From assembly GCA_018417955.1 (NCBI GenBank), contig JACTVC010000037.1:310001-374000 (forward strand): a stretch of 64,000 nt of DNA. The letters run 5' to 3'. Source of the DNA: Laccaria trichodermophora. Lineage: Eukaryota > Basidiomycota > Agaricomycetes > Agaricales > Hydnangiaceae. Below the pieces are notes generated by a model, which was not told where the DNA came from, ran no database searches, and saw only the letters and a list, made by a program, of their open reading frames with translations. Positions 56,351 to 64,000 of the stretch are shown here, piece after piece; the stretch's first letter is position 1; each line of letters starts with the position of its first letter. The translations under genes were made by a program, and so were the position numbers.

Positions 56351-58637
56351 TCACCCTCGCAGCCCATCTTTATCATATACATAATCCGCGTATCGAGGAA
56401 GCCATATCCTTTCGCGTCCCCTTTCCCTCACTACTTTCGTCAATTGCTCCGACCCAAGGCCAACTGCCCAATTCGCCTGGGCAACACCCTCCTTCACAGC
56501 CTGCTCAGCAACCGCAGCAGCAACCTCAAAATTGACCTCTGGAGCCTCTCCAAAGTCAGGCAAGAGCGCTTCGCCGTTATACTCATATGCCTCCCCTTCC
56601 TCCTCAGCTCTGAGCGCAAGAGTGATGGCAGGCGACAGAGCAGCCAGACGACGTGCTCCTGCGATCAACATCGTGTCCGTCATCTGCCGTGACCGCGAGA
56701 GGATGGCGCCAAATCCCAGTCCAGGGTAAATGAGGGCGTTGTTGCACTCCGCGATTCTGAAATGATTCCATCAGATCTCCAAAGTCGTTTGGAAAGAGGG
56801 ATAATCAGTCACCTGAACTCTTTCTTCTTCCCATCAACCTCCTGATGAACACTATCAAAGGGACTTCCGGTAGCCACCAGAGCCCTACCGTCTGTCCAAC
56901 GCATAATGTTCTCTGGGGTAGCTTCCACCAGCCTGCTAGGATTCGACAGCGGGGTAATAATGGGCCTCGCACCGGGATCCTCCTCCTGCAAAGCAGCCGC
57001 CATAGCCTTGACGACATCCTCCGTAAACGCCCCAGCAGCAGTTGAACACCCAATCAAAACGGTGGGTTTAACACGCTTAACAACGTCCAGCAACCCAATC
57101 GTCTTCTCCCCCCGACTCCCACCAACCACCAGGTCCTCCCAAGACTCAGACTCAGGTCGTATGAACTCTCGTCTCTCCGCAGAATCCGTCTGTGAGAGTA
57201 GGGCCGTAGCGGAATCGAAGAGCAGCCCTTGGCGATCGACTAACCAGAACCGTTGATTCGCCTCAGCTCGCGACACGCCGTCGTCAGCTACCATCGCGTC
57301 GCGCAGCTGGACTGCGATCCCCATACCAGCTGATCCAGCGCCGAGGATCACGTATCGCTGGTCAGAAAGCCGTTTTCCTTGCCCGCTTTTTGAAGAGCGG
57401 CTGGAGATACCGATGGCTGCGAGGATACAGGCGAGAGTGACTGCACCTGTTCCTTGGCTGGAGGAGGATTCGAGGATCAGCGCTCGTGAAGGGGGAGAAG
57501 AGAAAAGAAAAAAGCGTACATATCGTCGTTGAACGCAGCATGGGACTCCCGATATCTGTCTAGGAGACGATGGGCGTTGGTCACTCCAAAGTCTTCAAAG
57601 TGGAGGAGGCTGTGAGGGTGATACTTTCGAACAAGCTGGACAAACCTGGCGAGGGTTGGTTTGTTGGTGCCTGAAATGGCAAGGTTCAACGGCAACGCAC
57701 TTGTCAATGAAGTTATCGTATTCATTTCCACGAACGCGCTTGGATGGCCATCCCTACATGGTGGTCAGCAGCGGCTGACCTGGATGGAGCGGTCTACTCA
57801 CGACATAGAGAGGATCGTTCAAGAGATCCTCGTTATTTGTTCCAACGTCTAGAACCACGCTGACTGAGCGTGAAGGATCCAACCCACCCACGAGGCTGTG
57901 ACATAATCAGTGGAGCGACAGATTCTAGTGAAGGAAACCGACATACGTATACATGACCGATTTGGCCGTGGAAATCTGGAGAAGGAGTCAAAGACTTCCT
58001 CGAAACCAAGTAACGTGCCACTCACGCCTATTCCCTGGAGTGAAAGCTATCAGACGCATTACGGGAGGGGAGACGACTGATCACTTACCCCAACTCCCTG
58101 ATCTCCAATCCCAAGAATGGCTTCAGAGTCCGTGCAAACGAACAAATCAATGTCCCTCCCCTCCGTCTGTTCCAAAAAATCCTCCTCCATCGTCTCCTGA
58201 GAAGGAAACGTCAAATACAACCCCTCACTCCTCCGAAACAGATGCGAGTAATTGGCGATAGCTTCCGCCTAGATGAAATCAGTAAAAAAACCAAAATAAC
58301 AAAACCCAGGACTCACCTCTGTAGGGGTATAAATAACCGGAACGAGCTCCTTCAAATGCCTCGCCAACAACGAATAATACAACGTCCAATTCTGGTCTTT
58401 CAAGCTCTGCAAGAACGTGTTCTTGCGTATCGCCGAATCGCGGGAAGTGAGCTGTTCGTAGGTTCTCTCGCATTGCTCATCGAGGGTATTGGTGCGATAT
58501 GGGAGACGGCCGATCAAGCCAAATGTTGTGCGTTCGTTGGCTGGGAACCCGGCGCCTTTGTTGAAGCGCGGAGAGGTTAGGAGGGAGTCTCCGCGTAGGG
58601 CGAGTTTGAGAGGGGGTTTGTGGGTGACTTGGGACAT
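56351..58637 (-). CDS. MAE1: NAD(P)-dependent malic enzyme
   Basis: Oxidative decarboxylation of L-malate to pyruvate with NAD(P)H formation. Start 58637 ([20 protein letters not shown]). Motifs in order: [67 protein letters not shown] (first dinucleotide region), [39 protein letters not shown] and [20 protein letters not shown] (metal/malate site). Then [15 protein letters not shown] (NAD(P) Rossmann loop), [20 protein letters not shown] and [20 protein letters not shown], ending at 56351. About eight short introns. Length is near the fungal norm of about 580 residues. No convincing mitochondrial presequence, so location is open. The symbol follows S. cerevisiae usage. Confidence 0.93.
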
Positions 58638-59586
58638 GGTGGTTGTGGAGGAGCACGGAAGGCTGGTGCGATGGGGTTGAGATAAGCGTGATCAGATCTC
58701 ATCTTGCGTTGATCGGGATAGAAACTCTGAGCGCTATCGTGTGGAGAGGCGCTGTGGTGACGTAGGAGCATCGTTATTAGTTGGAGTTCAGAAAACAAGT
58801 CTGCCAGCACACCAGGACGAAGTTTGTCAGAGGTCGATTGATTGAGTGAGTGAGTTGTGAGTCATGAGATTTTCCATTCTGAAATGGTTGTTGCGAGGCC
58901 TGTCCATGTCAACAGTCGTAGACATTCAAGAGATTGAGGAGGATGGAAAGCAAGAAGAAAAACGTGGCAAGAATGACTTCTAATTTGTTTATGTAAAATT
59001 TCACGCATAACCATCACCAACATCTTTTCGGGTGTCTGTTGAAACGGATTCATCGTTTAAAATTGTATGATATTCTACAATTGCACATAAACTGACCGTT
59101 TACCAGATTCTTTGAAACAACAGATCAACTAAAAACGGACGAGCTTACTTTACAAAATTTCAACTTCTGGGATAGGATGAACTAGTTTCTCGTAGACAGA
59201 CTTCGATAATATGAAAGGATGAACAACCATTCAATGTAAGTTCGTCGTGCTATTTGTATCTGATTCTCACTCCAGCAGGTAGAAATCCGAAAGGACTCTG
59301 CCGAGTCGGGTCTATGGACCATGAGGATACACGTCGGCGCTTGGACCCTTCATGGCCCCCCAGTCGACTCCGAGCTGACCTCTATCGGCGTCGACGTCTT
59401 CCGAGTGACTGACTCGGAAAAGGCAAGTGTAAGCATGCCACCACAACTTCAAAATAAATTGCCATGATGACTCAGATAATAAAGTACGCCCCTCTTGCCC
59501 TCCCATCCATTATCATGTTTAACATCGTCGACAGACGAAGAGTATGCTGAATTAGGAAGATAGGACAGCACTGAAACTGGGTCGAA
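58638..59586. other. Intergenic
   Basis: Upstream region of malic enzyme, then AT-rich spacer. Nothing else is recognised. Confidence 0.5.
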
Positions 59587-59912
59587 TTACCGAGGTCTCA
59601 TCAAACGAGCATCGGAGAAGAGTGGCGCTTGGCTTGCTAAGCGGCGTCCTGCTCTCCACCTGACGCGGTCCGGTCCAACCATTTGGCTATGTTGCGCAGG
59701 TGCAATACACAGAAGAGCAGATGTCGCTCCGCCAGTCTTGACGAGGAATGGAAGGGGGCCGATCGCTGCTCCGATGGCTGACATGAAAACACTACTTTAA
59801 AGATGTTCTCTTTCAAAAAGTCAGCCACACGCCTGCCATCTTTTTGCTTTCCATCGTAATTATTTTCACCCTCCAGCGATGACGCCTGTCTGACCATATT
59901 TGTAGGGAACAT
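59587..59912 (-). CDS. Small ORF of unknown function, divergent from the F-box gene
   Basis: Low-confidence gene. Exon 1 from 59912 (MFPTNMVRQASSLEGENNYD) reaches VADFLKENIFK. A short intron (GTAGTGTTTTCATGTCAG region, about 59780-59800) could join it to AIGAAIGPLPFLVKTGGATS, a hydrophobic segment ending near 59587. The start codons of this frame and the F-box gene are only 10 bp apart on opposite strands, so one of the two starts or this gene may be wrong. No family recognised. Confidence 0.3.
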
Positions 59913-59922
59913 TTATCTCATA

Positions 59923-61524
59923 ATGCCCAGAGCGCACAACGTTCTTCCCATCATCTCGGCTAGTGGCAAGCGTACTTCCCGTGATCTAGAGTCGCGGCGG
60001 CGGTACAACAGTCGACTTCCGATCTCTAAACTCTTCCCGGACCTCCTAGAACCCCTCTTCACTCTCGCCTCCATCGACCCCAATGAACACTGGACCTCAT
60101 TCACCGCTCTATCCATATCCCAAGTTTGCCATTCTTGGCGCTTCACCGCACTCTCACTTCCAATCCTCTGGGCGAATCTGGTAGACTTTGAGGAGCGTTC
60201 GGAAACTTGGAACGTCGAGATGCTCCAAAGATCTGATCCCTATCCAATCGATCTCAGCCGTAGAGACTTCGTTCCTCGGGCGGAGAACATCATTTCCAAA
60301 GAACTCGACCACCTTGCAAGGTTGCGCACCTACCGAGTTATGTTTGATTCGACGTCCCAGGAAACGCTGATCACCAAACTGTCGAACGAGGCTCGGCAGC
60401 TTGTTTACCTCGATCTCAGCTATAGCGGCCCCTCGATTGGTGGAAAACTGGAGTTCCCTTCATCGCTCCTCGGTGACGATGCACCCTTGCTGCGTCAACT
60501 GGAGTTAACAAGGTGTACCATCGACCTCACTTCCCCAGTCCTCAGAAACCTCTCTACCCTCTCCATTCGCAACGTTAACACGGCGATTGCCCCTACTTTG
60601 TCGCAATGGATCGGCGCTCTGAGAAGGATGCCTGGGCTTACAACCCTTTCAATTCAGGATTCCTTCGCTCCTCTTCCCCGAACCCTTCGAGTCCATCCCT
60701 CCCCATCCAAGAGTCCCGTGGAGCTTCCCTACCTCTCTGAATTATATTTGGATGGCCACATCTCAAATGTAGCGCTCCTCCTCCGAGATCTCGCCTTTCC
60801 GATGCATTGCGGCATGATGCTATCATGCACAGAAGCGGAACCTGGACCGCTCTTTGACATCGTACAAGACGCATTTTCTCAGAGGATCAACCAGGCGCGG
60901 CCTCTCAACCACAACATCCATTCTTTGTTCATTTACGCGAAAGGGACCAGTCTATCGATTTCCAACGAACCAAACGAGTACGAAACGACGGGTCGATCAC
61001 CAGAAGAACCGAATCCTTACCTCTACCTCGACCTTCACACCGCCTCCAACCCAAACGGATGGTCCGAACTCCTTCCTTCGCTCCTCTCCGCAATGGACGA
61101 CACATTTTCCAAAGTCACCTCGCTCGAACTCCAACTCCCAGCGATCCCCCCCGCATTGATGTCCAGCCTTTCAAAAGCGATTCGGTTAACTACGTTGATG
61201 AATCTATCAGGAGCCATGTCTAAAAAGCTACTCGCTGTTCTTCAGAAACCGTATCCATTGCCTTTGAACGGGGGAATCGAGATCGTCCCGACCTTCCTCC
61301 TACCAGCTTTACATACCATCTTATTCACCGAGGACAGCTCAATGTGGGGTTCCGCTTATCGAGTCCTCCAGTCGTTTTTGCGCTGGCGGAGAAATGGCGA
61401 TGCCCCTCTCAAAAGAATTGTTTTCCGTAAATGTTCGGTTTTGCGAGATACGATGGAAAGCTTGGAGTGGGATGGTGTAGAGGTAGATTATGATCCCCAG
61501 GGGGTAAGATGGCAAACATTGTAG
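59923..61524 (+). CDS. F-box/LRR protein
   Basis: Intronless 533-residue adaptor-type protein. N-terminal F-box region LPISKLFPDLLEPLFTLASI then FTALSISQVCHSWRFTALSL and PILWANLVDFEERSETWNVE (the typical Agaricomycete F-box ending W-x-x-L). Leucine-rich segments follow: RQLVYLDLSYSGPSIGGKLE, LLRQLELTRCTIDLTSPVLR, LSTLSIRNVNTAIAPTLSQW, ELPYLSELYLDGHISNVALL and KVTSLELQLPAIPPALMSSL. It ends VEVDYDPQGVRWQTL, stop TAG 61522-61524. The lack of introns contrasts with neighbours but is common in this expanded family. Target unknown. Confidence 0.85.
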   Translation: MPRAHNVLPIISASGKRTSRDLESRRRYNSRLPISKLFPDLLEPLFTLASIDPNEHWTSFTALSISQVCHSWRFTALSLPILWANLVDFEERSETWNVEMLQRSDPYPIDLSRRDFVPRAENIISKELDHLARLRTYRVMFDSTSQETLITKLSNEARQLVYLDLSYSGPSIGGKLEFPSSLLGDDAPLLRQLELTRCTIDLTSPVLRNLSTLSIRNVNTAIAPTLSQWIGALRRMPGLTTLSIQDSFAPLPRTLRVHPSPSKSPVELPYLSELYLDGHISNVALLLRDLAFPMHCGMMLSCTEAEPGPLFDIVQDAFSQRINQARPLNHNIHSLFIYAKGTSLSISNEPNEYETTGRSPEEPNPYLYLDLHTASNPNGWSELLPSLLSAMDDTFSKVTSLELQLPAIPPALMSSLSKAIRLTTLMNLSGAMSKKLLAVLQKPYPLPLNGGIEIVPTFLLPALHTILFTEDSSMWGSAYRVLQSFLRWRRNGDAPLKRIVFRKCSVLRDTMESLEWDGVEVDYDPQGVRWQTL

Positions 61525-61632
61525 TAGCGAATGATGAGAATAAAAGCTGAAAATAGGGACAAAAAGCAAAAATTGGAGGATAAAATGGGCGGTTGTAACG
61601 TTGACGTTTGGAACGTAACGGAATAAAAAGAA

Positions 61633-61736
61633 TGATGAGAGTGGGATTCGAACCCACGCCCCGGAGGACCAGATATATCGGACATCAAATGTCCTGGTCC
61701 TTAGTCTGGCGCCTTAGACCGCTCGGCCATCTCACC
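61633..61736 (-). tRNA. tRNA-Leu(AAG) with intron
   Basis: The minus strand folds with acceptor GGTGAGA/TCTCATC plus A, D arm GGCCGAGCGGTCTAAGGC, T arm GTGGGTTCGAATCCCAC and a long class II variable arm (GGTCCTCCGGGGC), as in tRNA-Leu. Anticodon stem CCAGA/TCTGG with loop start CTAAGG gives anticodon AAG. About 24 nt between them form an intron one base 3' of the anticodon. Confidence 0.88.
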
Positions 61737-62879
61737 ACGGATATTATTTCTATCGTCGCAATCTATTGCCCTTATCCCATTGTCAAAAAAACAGTCTAGT
61801 GAGGTTTGTAATCGCTTTACATATTTTGTAAAATCCTCAGACCAGAGAGATGGAGCGAATTTGTTGCAGATGACAAATTTTCTGTGTCCCAAGCCAAACT
61901 TACGGTATTCGTTGACAGGCCAAGCATCACCAGGGATTATTTCATCGTGGCGCCTTTTGACGTTTTTCCGTTCGTATATATTCTCGGAGCCCCAGAAAAT
62001 TGCACGCACGCAAGGCGACTACTATTATGAACAAAGCCTCCAGTAGACAAACTTTTTGAAGCTACCCTCTCTTCGAGATCCTAATGTGATGTGCTGATGC
62101 TAACTTACCAGCCGAGGCTTCACCCAAGCTTCACCTCTACTTTCCAAGAAACCTCATCACCGGTGGCTAAATTTACAACAATCTTGGTCCATGTCGCGCT
62201 TACTACATCCTTGAATAATAAGCTCTCCGCCGATTGCCCATCGCGCGCCGGGTGTGGTTCTTGCATTGCCCCCTTCCCCGATCAATGAAGCTTCCAACGC
62301 GTTCCCTCATAACAGCGACTTTCGGCATGTTAGTAACAGATCGAGTAAGAAGCAAGTAGATGTCTGCTTATCTGTGTAATATGAAAGTTATCAAGTCGTT
62401 GGTTATATCTGTAACGCTTCAGGACAGATTTCTTACATCAGGTACAAGAACAAAAAAATTCTGCAATTTTGAAATGACTACAATGAAAGTGACCAAGAGA
62501 TTATGATTGAAGCCATCGCTGATTATTGGATGAAACAAAACTTGAAGATGGGGCGCAAGGCGAGAAAACCCGTCATAAGTTATCTTTCACTGAGACCCAA
62601 CCACCGCAAACGCAAACGCATTTTGACGCATAAACTCGGAATCCTTAATCAATTGTTCAGTATCATGGGAAGATCTCCTTCGGATCCTCCTCGGTCTCTG
62701 CGGGCACACCCACAAGTCGTGACCATCACTGAATATGGCTGGACAAGGGGAAAACCGGGGTTCTTTCAATTCTTCATATCCCCCTAACAGAAAGAAGGCA
62801 AATCAGTGGATTGGATAGAGGTCATATACACAAAAAGAAAATTGTACAAGGCGGCTCAAAACTCAACTGTAACCGACAT

Positions 62880-62965
62880 CTGTCCCAGAGAGACTCGAAC
62901 TCTCGATCTTCCGATGACGCAAGTCGCTAACAGTCGGACGCCGTAACCAACTAAGCCATGGGACA
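62880..62965 (-). tRNA. tRNA-Asn(GTT) with 12-nt intron
   Basis: Acceptor TGTCCCA/TGGGACA, D arm GGCTTAGTTGGTTACGGC, T arm GAGAGTTCGAGTCTCTC. Anticodon stem TCCGA/TCGGA encloses CTGTTA, an intron of about 12 nt (GCGACTTGCGTC) and a closing A, giving anticodon GTT. Confidence 0.85.
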
Positions 62966-63051
62966 ACCTGCAAATATGTCGCATCGATTGGTCATAGGAT
63001 GCTGTCGATCCGTCCTGTTTTATTGATGGCTCAGAATGCAAGGGTCGCTCT
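62966..63051. other. Short spacer between tRNA-Asn and the inverted-repeat element
   Basis: No features beyond AT-rich sequence and the TCT preceding the element. Listed because the element lies close upstream of a Pol III gene. Confidence 0.4.
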
Positions 63052-63583
63052 CACCTTAAACAAGGGACGATCGGACAGTTGAGCGAAGCCCTTGACGGAT
63101 TCCGTGACAAAGTAATCATTTTTGCATCAGTTATGTAATCACAACAAACCTATGAGAAATTTTTTATTGTGACAGTATGTCTGCCAATTGTTCAAGGGGG
63201 CTGACAGAATAAAAACAATTAATGTGCTTATTGTTTAAATTTACCCACAACTGTGTTGCCTAGGCGAAGCTTTGCTAAAAATAAAAGTTTTGCCTATTGC
63301 CAAAGAGACAAATTGAATTGTTCCTGATATTCGTTACATTTACAAATTTTAATTCTTACCAGCCTTTTGTCCTGTGGATGTACCTCAAGACACATTTTAA
63401 AAATAATAACAACACTTTCTTTATATTTGGACACCACCTTTGCACAATAGGCAAACACACCGTCAAAATAAAAATCTTCCCATAAATCTGTTCTAATTAC
63501 ATAAGAGGTGCAAAAATGATTAGTTTGTCACGCAATTTGTCAAAGGCTTCGCTTAGCTGCCCGATCGTCCCTTGTTTAAGGTG
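63052..63583. mobile_element. Inverted-repeat element, 532 bp, TCT target duplication
   Basis: The ends CACCTTAAACAAGGGACGAT and its complement extend as imperfect inverted repeats for about 80 bp (to TTTTTGCA on each side). A 3-bp duplication TCT (63049-63051 and 63584-63586) flanks them. The centre is AT-rich without an ORF. A short duplication fits PIF/Harbinger- or CACTA-type integration, but the family is not established. Confidence 0.75.
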
Positions 63584-63667
63584 TCTTTTGACGCTTGATT
63601 CCACATACCGCAAATTTTAATTTTACAAAGTAAACTAGTGGCGAACGGAATTATTCAAAGACCACCC

Positions 63668-64000
63668 TTAAAAATTCGTCGTGTTCTCTTGACGAGGAGT
63701 TGAGGCGTCAGGCTCTGAAGACGTTGTGAACACCTCAGAATTCAGGGAGCGTACGGATCCAGCATCTGCCAGGGTAATATCTAACGACGGTCGCGTGGAA
63801 GCGGGGTTTTGGATTTGGAGAGTCGGCATCCCCCTCATCGTGGGCTGTTGAAGCGTATTATTCGCCACCACCACGACCTGTGCCTGGGCAAGTGTGGCTG
63901 CATGCACATACCCATCCCACGAGATAACTACGCAGCTAACGAGTAAAAAAAGTGCCGCGAGCTCGACTAGAATGCGTCAATTTGAAAGGAAAGATTGACA
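63668..64000 (-). CDS. C-terminal end of a membrane protein, truncated by window edge
   Basis: After an acceptor (CATTCTAG, about 63970) the minus strand reads RILVELAALFLLVSCVVISW, a membrane span, then HAATLAQAQVVVVANNTLQQ and a Ser/Thr/Pro-rich tail (DAGSVRSLNSEVFTTSSEPD), stop at 63668-63670. This pattern (last helix plus hydrophilic tail) is common in Agaricomycete DUF6533/6534-type proteins, but the diagnostic part lies beyond the window, so no family is claimed. Confidence 0.6.

Overview
The window is nuclear DNA from a filamentous basidiomycete, almost certainly a mushroom-forming Agaricomycete. Genes are split by many short (about 50-60 nt) GT-AG introns. The families present (DUF6534, DUF6699, fungal kinase-like proteins, Zn2Cys6 factors, F-box/LRR proteins, GH12, CE4) are typical of that class, and both tRNA genes carry short introns next to the anticodon. 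I cannot name the species.

Layout. 0-7 kb is a gene-bearing arm: a truncated CE4 chitin deacetylase (-), a Bem46/ABHD13-type hydrolase (+), a small conserved protein (-) and an aldo/keto reductase (+). 7.8-28.7 kb is a transposon nest. A DUF6534 membrane-protein gene carries a TA-flanked foldback MITE in an intron and an 8-bp-TSD hAT-type element in its last exon. A decayed Ulp1-protease/DDE transposon (10.3-16.4 kb) is split by a short LTR element, which itself contains a poly(A)-tailed SINE-like insertion. Next come a 1.09 kb foldback made of about 33-bp repeats, DGAT2-like and kinase-like gene fragments, a 5.6 kb MULE-like element with a 9-bp TSD and inverted subterminal minisatellites, and two members of a second hAT MITE family.

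28.7-64 kb returns to host genes: DUF6699 (-), DUF202 (-), a kinase-like protein (-), a kinase-associated ORF with one TGA (+), a Zn2Cys6 regulator (-), a GH12 endoglucanase (+), an F-box protein (+), a C2H2 zinc-finger protein with 57-bp repeats (+), a second F-box protein (-), NAD(P)-malic enzyme (-), a third F-box/LRR protein (+), tRNA-Leu(AAG), tRNA-Asn(GTT), a 532-bp inverted-repeat element and the end of a membrane protein (-). 40.4-45 kb, 49.3-51.4 kb and 58.7-59.6 kb are gene-poor.

How it fits together: the host genes do not form a pathway cluster. CE4 and GH12 are secreted wall- or plant-polysaccharide enzymes, and malic enzyme and the aldo/keto reductase are housekeeping or redox functions. 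The most informative part is the nested transposon block. Insertion order can be read from target-site duplications, several of which restore a reading frame when the insert is removed. The two LTRs differ only at CpG sites and several nonsense codons are TGA where CGA is expected, suggesting methylation-driven or RIP-like decay.
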